Of a DNA stretch of 64,000 nt, positions 22,959 to 35,240 are shown one piece after another. The stretch is from Balaenoptera acutorostrata. Its lineage: Eukaryota > Chordata > Mammalia > Artiodactyla > Balaenopteridae. The DNA lies in NCBI RefSeq assembly GCF_949987535.1, contig NC_080067.1, forward strand, positions 79,943,985-80,007,984, given 5' to 3'. Within the stretch, counting starts at the first letter, position 1, and each line of letters opens with the position of its first letter. The notes under the pieces are model-generated. The model had not been told where the DNA came from. It made no database searches and saw only the letters and a list, made by a program, of their open reading frames with translations. The translations under genes and the position numbers were made by a program.

Positions 22959-23829
22959 AGTGGTTCCGCATCAGCTGGTTGCACTGACTAGAGAAGGGGA
23001 AGGATGAGAGAGGGACAGTGCAAGCAGCTGTTCCAAGAATGGATTGCTCTTCAGTTGGTTCTTTGTAACCTCAGATGTCTGTTTTCTGTAGTAAAAGCAG
23101 GCCAGCAGTTTATAATTACATATTTGAATTTGTTTCTTTTGAAGCTGGCTTTATGCTACTACCAAATGAACCATGTCAGTATCCCTCTTGTGATTTTTGT
23201 GAGAAGGTTAACTCTTTAGATACAAGCATTAAAAACACTAAAAATTAAACATAAAACATTACTGTACTGTGGAATATGAGGATACACGTTCATTTTATTT
23301 AATGAATGATGCTACTGAAATTATACTCTTAAAAATTCATTGATAAGTCATTAAATGACTGATATAAATAACTTAGATATGACCAAAATGAGGAATACCT
23401 TTAATAATATGAGGGACTAAACAAAAATAAGGGACATGAGGCATAATCTTTGATTGCTTTGAAATGAAGATTTTGGTTTTCTCAGGTGTAGATAGTTTAT
23501 TTGAAGTTTAATAAACATTCTCCGCACAGTTCACATATCCATTTGAAGAATATATATAGTCCTAGAACCAGAGGAAGTGAACTATAACTGAGTTGTAATG
23601 TTTTTATAGCATGCTAATAGCCTTATCTAGTAATGAAAGCTTGGTGTAGAGATACTAGATTAAAGGGGAAAATAAAAAATGGTGAATTATGGAATATCTG
23701 GGTACTTTGGGGAAATATTTAATTTAGGTTATGTGACACACTAGGCCTTTTGTGGATTGGTACAGAGTGTAAATAAATATTCAGGTTATGAAGCTACAGG
23801 ACAAAATAGACCAAGAATAAGGTTTTTTA

Positions 23830-24126
23830 GGGCTTCCCTGGTGGCGCAGTGGTTGAGAGTCTGCCTGCCATTGCAGGGGACACGGGTTCGAGCCCTGGTC
23901 TGGGAGGATCCCACATGCCGCGGAGAAACTGGGCCCGTGAGCCACAACTACTGAGCCTGCGCGTCTGGAGCCTGTGCTCCGCAACAAGAGAGGCCACGAC
24001 AGCGAGAGGCCCGCGCACCGCAATGAAGAGTGGCCCCCGCTCGCCGCAACTAGAGAAAGCCCTCGCACAGAAACGAAAACCCAACACAGCCAAAAATAAA
24101 TAAATAAATTTATAAAAAAAAAAAAA
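23830..24126 (+). mobile_element. CHR-type SINE, long form
   Basis: Starts gggcttccctggtggcgcag. A 17-bp repeat aagaataaggtttttta at 23813-23829 and 24127-24143. Well preserved. Confidence 0.95.
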
Positions 24127-24143
24127 AAGAATAAGGTTTTTTA

Positions 24144-24895
24144 AAAATTTAGATATTATTGATATATAACATTAGTTTTAGGTGCACAATATAATTTTTT
24201 TTGTGTGTTGCAAAATGATCACAATAAGTCTAGTTAACATGCATTACTGGGCTTCTCTGGTGGCACAGTGGTTAAGAATCCGCCTGCCAATTCAGGGGAC
24301 ACAGGTTCGAGCCCTGGTCCCGGAAGATCCCACATGCCCTGGAGCAACTAAGCCCGTGTGCCACAACTACTGAGCCTGCACTCTAGAGCCCACGAGCCAC
24401 AACTACCGAGACCGCATGCCACAGCTACTGAAGCCTGAGCGCCTAGAGCCCATGCTCCACAACAAGAGAAGCCACTGCAGGGAGAAGCCCCTGCAGTGAG
24501 AAGCCCGCGCACTGCAACGAAGAGTAGCCCGCACTTGCCACAACTAGAGAAAGCCCGTGCACAGCAACGAAGACCCAACGCATCCAAAAATAAATGAATA
24601 AAATTAAAAAAAAACATGCATCACTACACTGTTACACTTTGTTTTTCTTATGATGAGAACTTTTAAGATCTACTCTCTTAGCAACTTTCAAATGTACTAT
24701 ATTATCAACTATAGTCACTATGCTATAAATAACATTCCCAGGACTGACTTATTTTATAACTGCAAGTTTGTGTCTTTTGATCACCTTCACCCATTTTGTT
24801 CACCTCCCACCCCCACCACTGGCAGCCACTAATCTGTTCTCTCTATGAGTTTTGGGGGTTTTTTGTTTTTATTTTTAGATTCCATATATAAGTGA
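24144..24895 (-). mobile_element. L1 3' end
   Basis: Antisense L1 3'UTR ('tagatattattgatatataa', 'gtctcttagcaact' type motif), split by the SINE at 24249-24613. Confidence 0.8.
24249..24613 (+). mobile_element. CHR-type SINE, long form
   Basis: Target repeats acatgcattact (24237-24248) and acatgcatcact (24614-24625). An internal unit 'gagaagcccctgcag' is repeated. It splits an L1 3' end. Confidence 0.93.
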
Positions 24896-25468
24896 AGAAA
24901 TAAGTTTTGAGGACAAGAACAGTTTAAGACAGCTAAGCTCCATGTTAAATATCTAAAACAGATGAGGAACTCTTTGGGAAATTATTTTTGGGCAGAGTCC
25001 AGGGGCACTGGGATTCCTCTGGCCCCAAAAAGCTGTTAAGCCTGAAGCCTGGGGAAAACATGAGCTCCAGACTAGAAATCTCTGCCTTTTCAAGTACCAG
25101 TGGAACTGAAAGAAATAGCTTTGCTGTGACATAGGGCTGGAAGTAGGGCAAAAATCCAATGGGTTGGGTTTCTAGAGAAGAATCCTTCCTCTAGATGTGG
25201 GTTTTAGAAATTACTGAAATGAGAATTCAAATGGTACTGTCAGTTTTAACATGACAGAATACATGTATAATTATCATAACTTTGGGTTGGCGGTTTAGAG
25301 GTTGACAACCTTTGTCTTCTTGAGATTAGTGACCGTATGAAACCAAAAGGACGTGAGCAGTTTCACTTAATATTAGTAAACAGTGTTGTTTGCTAGCCTT
25401 AGAATGGAAGAAAAATACAGGAAAAAGAAGAAATATATATGCAGTCATGGGATCAGTTCTTTATTTCC

Positions 25469-25549
25469 AAGCACTTTGAAGAAATGAGATTAGAAGGGCA
25501 CCCAACTTCTAAGCACTTTGAAGAAATGAGATTAGAAGGGCACCCAACA
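25469..25549 (+). repeat. 42-bp perfect tandem duplication
   Basis: The unit starts aagcactttgaagaaatgag. Copy 1 is 25469-25510 and copy 2 is 25511-25549. No mismatch over 39 bp. Confidence 0.95.
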
Positions 25550-25940
25550 TTGAGTTTATCCCTGAGGCATCCTCCTACTTGCTGTCCAGTAATAATAGCT
25601 ACTAGAATCTTATAGTCAATATGGGCATTTTGTTGTGTGTTTGTGTAAGAGAGTATCTTTATCTTCATCTCTTTTCATTTGTCATTCAGATCAACCTAAG
25701 TCTTTAAAAAATTTTGTTCTATTGGTTGTGTCAGCTCTCTCTTGATTTTGCTTTTGATGTCCATGTTTTAAAGGTTGCCAGTTGTCTTATACTTTCCATT
25801 TCCTAGATGCTGGTTAGCTGAAATTTTACCAAATAAGCTCTGTGATTCAGGGATAGTAGAGAAAATAAATGTTTAATATCGTTTGCATCTTATAGTTTAA
25901 AGTTAAAACTTTAGAGTAGATGAGTTTAAAGAGAATTCTT

Positions 25941-26234
25941 TTTTTTTTTTTTTTTTTTTATTTATTATTTATGGCTGTGTTGGGTCTTCGTTTCTGTGCG
26001 AGGGCTTTCTCTAGTTGTGGCAAGTGGGGGCCACTCTTCATTGCAGTGCGTGGGCCTCTCATTATCTTGGCCTCTCTTGTTGCGGAGCACAGGCTCCAGA
26101 CGCGCAGGCTCAGTAATTGTGGCTCGCAGGCCTAGTTGCTCTGCGGCATGCGGGATCTTCCCAGACCAGGGCTCGAACCCGTGTCCCCTGCATTGGCAGG
26201 CAGATTCTCAACCACTGCGCCACCAGGGAAGCCC
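25941..26234 (-). mobile_element. CHR-type SINE, long form
   Basis: Perfect repeat taaagagaattctt at 25927-25940 and 26235-26248; long T-run tail at the left. Confidence 0.94.
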
Positions 26235-26978
26235 TAAAGAGAATTCTTAATGTAAGTTACAAAATAAAAAATGAAGCCCATATATCAAAAAGATACATCA
26301 ACATAGGTGAAGCTTTAATATCTTTTCATAAGTATAAGGAACCTTAAAATATTGGAAACAAAGTATCAATAAGATACAGCATTTTCTATGAACCACTGTA
26401 ACAGAACATTTCTGATAAATAGAAAAAGGGGGCAGGAGGTAAAGAAGCTCACTTTCAGTAAGGCTAACGATACAGGTCCCAAATAAATCTTTCCAGTGGT
26501 AAGACTTGCAATGAGCACTTTGCCGCATGCCTGTCTGGGGTGGGGGAGTGGGAGTGGGGTGTCATACTCATCAAAAACAGGATCTCCATTTTGGAAGCCC
26601 AAAGAATCAAAGACATAACATGTCCCACCAGATTGAGGAGGCACTATTCGACCTGGAGACCTTTTTTAGTTTATTCTAGAACCATAAAACTGGATTTTCT
26701 TTGTTTAGTATTGAATTAAGTTATAAAATATTTTTATTTATAATTATATTTATAGTATATTTGTTCATATTTATGTAATTGTATACATATATAATGATTT
26801 TATATTTGAAATATTGTATAGTAATTTATGGGGGATTATACTTGCTTTGAAGAACTCTGGTAAAGTCCTATGGATATGAAATATGGGGGATTAAATAGCT
26901 CTATTTGTTAACCTATAAATTTTACTTCTGAAGTAAGTTTGAAGCATTTGTAAAAAAGTATGTGTCTACAGCTTATTT

Positions 26979-27321
26979 ATTTATTTATTTATTTATTTTT
27001 GGCTGCATTGGGTCTTCGTTGCTGCACGCAGACTTTCTCTAGTTGCGGTGAGCAGGGGCTACTCTTCGTTGTGGTGCACGGGCTTCTCATTGCGGTGGCT
27101 TCTCTTGTTGCAGAGCACGGGCTCTAAGCGCGTGCGCTTCAGTAGTTGTGGCGCTCAGGCTCAGTAGTTGTGGCTCGCAGGCTCTAGAGTGCAGACTAAG
27201 TAGTTGTGGTGCACAGACTTAGTTGCTCCATGGCATGTGGGATCTTCCCGGACCAGGGCTCAAACCCATGTCCCCTGCATTGGCTGGCAGATTCTTAACC
27301 ACTGTGCCACCAGGGAAGTCC
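26979..27321 (-). mobile_element. CHR-type SINE, long form, 90 bp before OSBPL11 exon 2
   Basis: Repeats ctacagcttattt (26966-26978) and ctacagctatttt (27322-27334). It is antisense to the gene and the closest SINE to any exon here, so it is the one most able to affect splicing of exon 2. Confidence 0.93.
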
Positions 27322-27411
27322 CTACAGCTATTTTTTAAACTGTACAGTTAACTTCCTGGAATTTCTTCTGATTTTCACTGACTTTGGCCCTTTCTGATCT
27401 CTTTGAAACAG

Positions 27412-27480
27412 TGATCACATGGAAAGTGTGTGTGGCTATTTAATGAAGTACACCAACCTTGTCACTGGGTGGCAATACAG
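27412..27480 (+). CDS. OSBPL11: OSBPL11 presumed exon 2 (start of PH domain)
   Basis: Internal coding exon of ORP11, an oxysterol-binding-protein-related lipid transfer protein. It is bordered by ...gaaacAG and GTAAGT. It starts with the last base of a codon, then reads 22 codons (DHMESVCGYLMKYTNLVTGW, then QY), and leaves AG to be completed by the next exon as Arg. The GYLMKYTNLVTGWQYR pattern is the first strand of the PH domain; in the family this domain binds phosphoinositides on Golgi and endosome membranes. From memory the human protein has Asn-Val-Tyr where this one reads Ser-Val-Cys, so two changes in a short exon deserve a check. A SINE ends only about 90 bp upstream. Exon 1 with the start codon and CpG-rich promoter is not in the window. 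The exon number assumes the human gene structure. Confidence 0.93.
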
Positions 27481-27784
27481 GTAAGTGTGATTATTCTGTC
27501 ACATCTCTCTCCCAAGAGACCAGAAATGGGGCTGATAATTTTATATTCTGATATTACTTCAGTACAAATATGGCTGGGAAACATGTTAGAGAAAGATTTA
27601 CCATGTTTTTTCTAAAAGTCTGATGACTTTCTTCTCCTTTTCAAGGGGTAGGAGGAGTTAACATCTGTCCAAATTGCAGCCTCCAAATGCCTCAGAAGTT
27701 AGAATCATTTGTCCACTTGCCTAATGCATACTTGCAGTGGTGAGGCTTTTAGGGTGGTTTGGAGATGGCAAAGAGATTTGTATT

Positions 27785-28805
27785 AGGTGCCTGTTCAGGA
27801 TTCTCAAAAGTTCTCTGGGACCTTGGAGAGTTTAAATAACCAGCCGAAGGTCAAACAAGCACTCAATAAGTAGCAAAGCCAGCTATTTTAAATACTGTGT
27901 GGAATTGGTAGTTGTAGGGTAGGGGATTAAACTTTTTTTTTTATTGTGATAAAGTAAACATAACAAAATTTACCATTTTAAACATTTTTTAGTATACAGT
28001 TCAGTGGCATTAAATACATGCACATTGTTGTGCAGCTATCACCTTCATTCATCTCAGAACTTTTTGCATCTTCTCAGACTAAAACTCTGTACCCATTAAA
28101 CAATATTTCCACATTTCCCCCTGCCCTGAGTCCTTGGCAACCACTATTCTACTTTCTGTCTCTATGAATTTGACTACTCTAGGTACCTTAATAAAAGTGG
28201 AATCATACAATATTTGTCCTTTTGTGATTGGCTTATTTCACTTAGTATAATGTCCTCAAGGTTCACCTATGTAGCGTGTGTCAGGATTCCTAGCTTTTTA
28301 GGGCTGAATCGTAGTCCCTTGTATGTATATACCACATTTTGTTTATCCAGTTATCTGTCGGTGGACATTTGGGTTACTTCTACCTTTTGGCTAATCGTGA
28401 ATAATGCTGCTGTGAGCATTGGTGTACAAAATATCTGTTGGAGTTCCTGCTCTCATTCTTTTGTGTATATACCCAGAAATGGAATTGCTGGATCACATGG
28501 TAATTCTGTGTTTAACTTTTTGGCGAATCACCATATTGTTTTCCATAGCAGCTGCACCATTTTACATTCCCACCAGCAATGCACAGGAGTTGCAATTTCT
28601 GTACATCTTCCCAACACTTGTTACTTTCTGTTTTATGTGGGGTTTTTTTGTTTTGTTTTGTTTTTTTTAATAATAGCCATCCTAATGGGTGTTAAGTGGT
28701 ATCTCATTGTGGTTTTTAAATTTACAAGCGTTAAAGGTAGAATTTGAACCCAAATAGTTCTGACTCCGAAGTCTATGTTCTTGACATTATAACATGCTGC
28801 TTCTT
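27785..28805 (-). repeat. MIR split by an L1
   Basis: Antisense MIR parts at 27785-27890 ('ccgaaggtcaaacaagcact') and 28730-28805 ('gaatttgaacccaaatagtt', 'tctgactccgaagtc') enclose the L1 at 27938-28728. Confidence 0.55.
27938..28728 (-). mobile_element. L1 3' end in OSBPL11 intron 2
   Basis: Antisense 3' end from 'ttattgtgataaagtaaaca' to 'atcctaatgggtgttaagtg'. It is inserted in a MIR, whose parts remain on both sides. Confidence 0.82.
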
Positions 28806-31139
28806 ATTCACATGTCATTTGGAGACCTCTGCTTTTGGCTAGGTCAAAAGCATGTTGGAATAACTGGAGCTGAATTTGCATTTTACCTTAAACAACTAGA
28901 AAATGGGACATAGTATATGAAAGAATGGTTTTCAGACTTTCAAAAAATAGTTGAAGCACTATGATGAACATGTGATTTATTAAAAGAGAAGGCAGTTTGG
29001 GCCATGTTTAGTTTGAAGTAACAGTAGGGCTTTCAAATAGGAGTGATATGCAGGAAGTTGGAGGTCATATGAGAGGTCAAAGCTGGATGTGAAAACATAG
29101 AAGGGAATCATTCCTGTTGAAGTGAAAAGGGTAGTTCTCTAAGGTTCTCAGTTTTTATTTTTTTTAAAAAGAGCAAAGTCAAGGGAGCCTTTTCATTTTG
29201 CATTTTCCCACCTCAGTTTTTATGTAATTTTTTAAAAGCTTATACATTTAAATGACATATAAAATATTTTTTTAAAAAATTTATGTCACTCTGCTTTTAG
29301 CACTATTCTTTGTTCTCTTTTTAAAAAGGGAAATAGGTTAACTTTTCTCCCCCATTCCATTCAACAACTTTCATTCATATTATATTATTGAGAAAGTCTC
29401 AGAAGTGGAACAGAGTAAGAAAGCTCCAAAATATACCCAAGCTTATAAGATTTAATATATGTTAATGATGGCATTTCAGGTCAGTGGCAACTTGAGACCA
29501 TGGGGAGAAGGGGCAGGTGTTTGTATCATTGCATGAGGGAGCCTTCCAAAAAGATCCATTGGCCACTGGTTGCCTGAGGAGTTAGCTAAGAGATCCAAGC
29601 CAAAGTTCCAGCTTAGGGAGGGGCACTGCCTCTGCCCATGCGATCCCTCCAGCTGTCTAAGAGGCCAGTTTTAGCAGCAGCAGGAAGTGGGGATGAAGAC
29701 AACCCATCCCTGTTTGCCACTGAGAACACAGAATCTTTTACCAACTTGCCCCATCAGAGAGGTCTCAGCTTGTCAACTTGATTGCTGCAAGACCACTTTA
29801 GAAAAAACTTCCATTTTCTGCCAACCTGGCTGGAGGCTTATGGCACAGTACTGGGTTCTCAGCATGGAATGTGCAGATTGAATGATAAAAGAGGAACAGA
29901 AAGGTTAAGACCACGTTTAAGGACCTTAGGCTTAGAGCTCAGTTCCTTTGGCAGGCCTAGCCACTTTGTCCCTGTGCTGCAGATAAAGCTTAGGTAACAA
30001 AAGCACTGCACCTGTGCCAGATATACAAGGCAGTGTCCCTGCAGTCCATTTCTGTTTGACTAAGGGCAACTTAGAGCAGCTTGGAGAAATCCAGCATGGG
30101 CGTACTCTATAAATAACTGCTTGCTTTGGAATGTAGTGCCCTAGGAATGAGCAAGACCCTCTCTTGAACCCATTTCCTTTCACTTTCAACTCTAATTCCT
30201 GAAGATGAGATCACTTCCCAGTTGGCTTAGAAGTTCTATACATGCTCAGCACTGAAGTCTAGGATGGTCAGAGCAAAGCACATGGGTGCCTTTCCATCCA
30301 GAATCTTCACTAAAGTTGATTTTTGCCATCATAAGACATACTTCCAAGTCAGAATATTTTTTAGATTAAAGTTCCATTTGATGATACTTCACCTTAAGTT
30401 GTGGGCTATTCTGAAGATTAGTCATTTTCTCAAACTGACCGTCTTTGTTGTTTTGAAATTGCAAAAAATAAACAATTATTTAATTTTCCTTTTAACAACT
30501 TAGGTGACTTTTCTGCATGTAAAGATAGATGCTGAATCTTAAGTCTTTGTTTCTGCATTTCTTTAGCTTCTTGGTTAGGCCAACTTGATAAAACTACTAT
30601 AATCAAGTGTCTCATACCCTTCTGGGCAAAATAGCTTTATTAAGTTTTCTCACTATGTGGATTGTCTCTCTGTCCCCAATCTACACATCTTGTAAAATAT
30701 CTCCAGAGAAGTGGTGAAGGAAGAACATTTGGATTAATTCATGTATGATGAAAGACAGCCCAAAGTGCTCTGTTATTGCCAGTGGGTCCATAATATCATC
30801 TTGGTGTTAGAAAGATATTCAGTTATTGGCTCATTTCTATTATTTTACCAATTCCTCCTTTTGTATATTTAGGTGAGTACCTCCCATGTTGTAAATTTGC
30901 GGTAATGCCTTTGGGATAAGAAATATGTGTTCACAGCAAACTTGAGATTTCCAAACACGTTATTCTCTAAATTTTCTTTGAAGTGACTGCTTGTAAGAGA
31001 AGAGACCAGTCTTTTTCCTTTGACTGTTTGAAATGAATTGTGCTTATTGCTTAGAACAGTCGGAAGAGATTTCTTTCTTTTCTTGTTTCCTTCGTTCGTT
31101 CCTTTCCTTATTTCTTGTTTGTTTGTTCATTTGTTCCTT

Positions 31140-31240
31140 TGTTCACAGCTTTATTGAGATGTAGTGCCCATTTGAGGTGTACAACTCAATGGTTTTTAGT
31201 ATATTCAAGAGACTGCTTTCTTGCCAACAGACCCCTTACA
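31140..31240 (-). mobile_element. short L1 3' end
   Basis: 'cacagctttattgagatgta' and 'caatggtttttagtatattc' are the antisense 3' terminus of an old L1. A C/T-rich run (31070-31140) precedes it. Confidence 0.7.
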
Positions 31241-31254
31241 TTTGCTTGCTGAAT

Positions 31255-31765
31255 TTTTTGTAGTAGATGCATGACTTAGTCTGTTCAGGCTGCAATAACA
31301 AAATGTCACCGACTGGATAGCTTATAAACAACAGAAATTTATTTCTCACAGTTCCGGAGGTTGGAAGTCCATGATTATGGTGGCAGCATGGTCAGGAAAG
31401 GGTCCTCTTTTGGATCGCAGACTTCTCATTGTATTCTCACATGGCTGTAAAGGGCCAAGGGAGCTCTCTTGGGTCTCTCTCTTTTTCTTGTTTTCTGGCC
31501 GCACTGCGCGGCTTGCGGAGATCTTAGTTCCCCAACCAGTGACTGAACCCCTGCCCATGGCAGTGAAAGTGCCGAGTCCTAACTGCTGGACCACCAGGGA
31601 AGTCCCTTGGGTCTCTTTTATAAAGGCACTGATCCCATTCATGAGAGTGTTACACCCTTATGACCTGATCACTTCCCAAAGGCCCCATCTCTTAATATCA
31701 TTACCTTAGGGGTTAGGATTTCCACATGTGAATTTTGGTGGGGACACATTCAGACCATGGCAGAT
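31255..31765 (-). mobile_element. MLT1-like LTR (MaLR) with a short SINE
   Basis: Same family pattern as at 10305 ('gtctgttcaggctgcaataa' antisense, 'gaccatgg' end). Split by the SINE at 31481-31605. Confidence 0.72.
31481..31605 (-). mobile_element. short CHR-type SINE inside an MLT1-like LTR
   Basis: Repeats cttgggtctctct (31468-31480) and cttgggtctcttt (31606-31618). Head at the right (ggaccaccagggaagtccc). Confidence 0.9.
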
Positions 31766-33090
31766 TACTAAGGACACTTTATATGTTTTAGGAATTTAAG
31801 ATGATTTCAGTGGCTATTTTTGTGTTAATTAAAATAATCCCTTCAAATCTTAGGGAAAATAATGTTAAACAGCCCTTTTAAAAATAGGCAAAAATGTGAG
31901 GGGCAGTTCACTAAGTAGAACTACAGATGGTCAATAAACACATGAAAAAATGTTTAACTCCTCTAGTAATTAAAGAAATGGAGGTTTAAAGCTCTCAAAG
32001 ATATTAAAATTAATTTATCAAATATCATCAGAATATGTGAACATAATTTTTAAAATCACAAGCATGCTAAAAGACGAATGAGAAAAACAATAGTCTTGCT
32101 TTCCCGTCTCCCTTTTCAGGCATCCGCTTTCGACTTGTGTTTTCTTCTCATCGTTTCTTTTTCTTTCCCTGAATAAAAGGCTGATTCCATTCTCTTCCAG
32201 TTTGGTATGGTTGATATGGTTGCCATGTTGCTTAAGACAATATCTTCTAGGAACTTGAACTGGATCAAATTGTCTACCTGATTCTATTACAGAACACACT
32301 AACATGTAGAATGCCAAACTGCTGTAAATCCAAACATTAATTTTTTGAAATAGAAACTTTTTAGGTTTTTTTTTCTAAAGAAAAGAACTATTGCACTACT
32401 TAAATTGGAATCCGAATTAACATATTTCCTAAAGTAGTTAATCTAAAACCAAATCAGAACATCAAATTCTTTTCCAAAGTGTATCACTATTTCATCATTT
32501 AGTTTCAAGTTCCTTGTTTCTGCATCTCCAGTTGCAGCTTTTTCATTTTTAAAGAGGATAAGTAATCTTTAGTTGTGACCTATTTAATGTTGCGTTCACA
32601 AAATCTTAATACCTTGGCATTATTCTTATTGTTTATTTCACTGATTAAATCTTAAATCAGATTCATTTCTTACCTAGCATTTGTTGACTTCAGAGCTCAT
32701 GCTTTGATTTGTTTCCAGTGAATTTTAAATAAAAATTCTCACTACCATTTGTCTTGGGCAACATACCCTCCCTGTTAATGAATTCTGGAGAGAAATCTTC
32801 CTCTGAAAGGATACTATATCTTTGTTCCTTTTTGCATTGTCTAGTATACCTCTTCCCTATTAAATGCCTCTTTCACAGCTGAAGGTTTTATATCTTTTAT
32901 TAAACTCATTCAATTTTTCAGTAACATTTACTGCTAGGAAATTCAATCTAGTGTTTCCAAGTACTTCTTGAGATGCTTTTGAATTTTATTTAATAGCAAA
33001 AACTCAAAAGTGTGTGATTAAAATTTGGTTTGCTTTAGTTTGACTAGGGGAAATATTTTAAAATTATGACCTTTTTTAAAATCATTACAG

Positions 33091-33266
33091 GTTTTTTGTT
33101 TTAAACAATGAAGCTGGGCTATTGGAGTACTTTGTGAATGAACAGTCTAGAAATCAAAAACCCAGAGGTACTTTGCAGCTTGCAGGAGCTGTAATATCAC
33201 CCAGTGATGAGGACTCTCACACCTTCACTGTAAATGCTGCCAGTGGGGAACAGTATAAACTCAGAG
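33091..33266 (+). CDS. OSBPL11: OSBPL11 presumed exon 3 (PH domain core)
   Basis: A 176-nt exon after ...cattacAG and before GTATGA. One G completes the Arg codon from exon 2, 58 codons follow, and one G is carried forward. The peptide begins [20 protein letters not shown] and ends SGEQYKLR. This is the central beta strands of the PH domain, including the basic [11 protein letters not shown] loop and the [10 protein letters not shown] strand. The match to vertebrate ORP11 is recognised directly and there is no frame break. The donor (gtatga) is the weakest of the seven, as it lacks the usual gtaag. The flanking introns are AT-rich; no mobile element touches the exon. Confidence 0.96.
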
Positions 33267-34128
33267 GTATGACCGAAATATGAGAATTAATAGTGTGATT
33301 TTCTTCTTCCTTGAGAAGTTGGTATACTTCCCTGCTTTCATTTAGGTTTTGGAAATAGAAACTGCCGTCACTGATGATATAGACACAATATTTTAAACCT
33401 TGGAATTGCTTTAAGGATTTATGAAATCTGTTTTAATTAATGACTTTTTTTAAGTGACACAGTGAACAAGTCTGTTTAAAATTGGGCCCTCTAAAAATTT
33501 GTGTAGAGGAAATTCTGATTACTGAAAACTCTGAAAACATAGACTTCTTTAAATTTTTTTTATGTCTTCCATGGATTTGTATTTTACCCCCTTTCTTGAT
33601 TTGGTTGGTATGCTCTCTTTGTGGTTTTTAGTGACTAATGTACATAATTGAGATTTATTAAAATGCTCGTATTCATTAAAATAAAGTATAACTTCTGATT
33701 AGATACATTTAATTTGTATATATAAAGTTTGTTTTTTATTTAATTAATACACATAAAGTATAACAATAACCCTAATTGAGCATGCTTCTAGAGATCTGAA
33801 AGAATATACTGAGGGTACATTAAATGCTTAATAAAGGTTATTTCTTTAAGGAAGAGCATATTTTTATGAGAAAGTTAAGACATGTCATATACCCACCTAG
33901 CTGCATGTAATTTATCCTCCTAATGAAATAGCCACATCCAGCTATGGTGTTACCTAACAAGGTTGATGCTTTGGCCTCTTTCCTACCTCCCTCTGGTCAG
34001 GGACATTTGCTCTAGGAAGAGTAAGACCAATCCCTGATTTTCAGTGATCTATTCTTCATGCTATAGACAATTAATTGTATTCTAAAAATAAATATAAAAG
34101 TGAATAACTTGTAGATACTTTTTATCAG

Positions 34129-34208
34129 CCACAGATGCTAAAGAGCGACAACATTGGGTTAGCAGACTTCAGATATGTACACAACACCACACTGAAGCTA
34201 TTGGCAAG
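34129..34208 (+). CDS. OSBPL11: OSBPL11 presumed exon 4 (PH domain C-terminal helix)
   Basis: An 80-nt exon between tttatcAG and GTATGT. With the G carried from exon 3 it gives exactly 27 codons and ends in phase 0. The peptide ATDAKERQHWVSRLQ is the alpha helix that closes PH domains, with its near-invariant Trp in HWVSRLQ; ICTQHHTEAIGK follows. An L1 3' end begins about 55 bp downstream of the donor (about 34262), inside the following intron. Confidence 0.96.
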
Positions 34209-34261
34209 GTATGTGGATTCATATACGATATTAATGCACAAAAATGGGAAAAGATTTTTAA

Positions 34262-35240
34262 CTTATTTTTTTATATTTTAAAATTGAGGTAGTATTCACA
34301 TACCATAAAATTTATCCTTTTAAAGTGTACAATTTCATGGTTTTTAGTATATTCACAAGATTGTACAACTGTTGCAACTATCTGATTCCTGGACATTTTC
34401 ATCACCTTCCAAAAAACCCATATCCATCAGTAGTCACTCCCTAGTCCCCTCTTCCCAGTCCCCTGACAAACACTAATATAATTTCTGTTTCATTGGATTT
34501 GTTTATTCTGGACATTTCATATAAGTGGAATCATACAATATGTGCTTTTTTGGTCTGGCTTCTTACAATAAGCACAGTGTTTTCAAGGTTCATCCATGTC
34601 ATTGCATGTATCATACTTTATTCCTTTTTAAGGCCAAATAGTACTCTATTGTATGGATGTACCACATTTTGTTTATTCACCAGCTGATGGACATTTGGAT
34701 TGTTTTATTTTTTTTTCGCCGTGCCGAGTGGCTTGTGGGATCTTAGTTCCCCAACCAGGGATTGAACCCGGGCCCATGGCAGTGAAAACGCTGAGTCCTA
34801 ACCACTGGACCGCCAGGGAGTTCCCTGGATTGCTTACATTTTGTGGCTGTTATGAATAATACTTCTGTGAACACTTGTGTTCAAGTTTTTGTGTAAACAC
34901 ATGATTTCAGTTCTCTAGGTTATTCCTAGGAGTAGAATTACTGGGTTATATGGTAGTTCTCTGTTTAACTATTTGAGGAACTGCCAAACTGTTTTTCAAA
35001 GCAGTCAGACTATTTCATGTTCTCACCAGCAATACATGAGGGTTCCAGTTTCTCCACATCCTTACCAATACTTGTTGCTGTCCTTTTTTACAATTATTAT
35101 GGCCATCCTAATGCGTGTGAAGTAGAATTTCATTGTGGTTTTGATTTCATTTCTCTAATGACTAATAATGTTGAGCATCTTTTCATGTGCTTACCGACCA
35201 TTTGTGTATCTCCTTTGGGGTGTTTTATTTTTTAAGATGA
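34262..35240 (-). mobile_element. L1 3' end in OSBPL11 intron 4
   Basis: Antisense L1 from 'aaaattgaggtagtattcac' to the ORF2 end ('actaataatgttgagcatct'). It is split by a short SINE at 34703-34825. Confidence 0.8.
34703..34825 (-). mobile_element. short CHR-type SINE inside an L1 3' end
   Basis: Short form with 'gccgtgccgagtggcttgtg' and head 'ggaccgccagggagttccc'. Short repeat tggattg on both sides. Confidence 0.88.

Larger units (their letters stand above)
1..27411 (+). other. OSBPL11: OSBPL11 intron 1 (3' part)
   Basis: From the window start to the exon 2 acceptor. Apart from the listed repeats I see nothing recognisable in these stretches: 526-2236, 5350-5879, 6611-7054, 7214-8408, 8843-9239, 12643-12799, 13452-14189, 15582-16269, 16501-16952, 18876-19204, 19579-20584, 20721-21160, 21280-22944, 22959-23812, 24896-25468, 25550-25926 and 26249-26965. 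Short AT runs occur at 13626-13650 and 22080-22200. Confidence 0.8.
27481..33090 (+). other. OSBPL11: OSBPL11 intron 2
   Basis: Carries a MIR with an L1, an L1 3' end and an MLT1-like LTR. In 28806-31069 and 31766-33090 I see no gene and no assigned repeat. Small open frames at 29687-30189 have no recognisable product. Confidence 0.8.

Noticed and set aside
29687..30189. Three overlapping small frames in intron 2
   Set aside because: No recognisable domain, no codon signal I can judge, and no splice pattern fitting OSBPL11.
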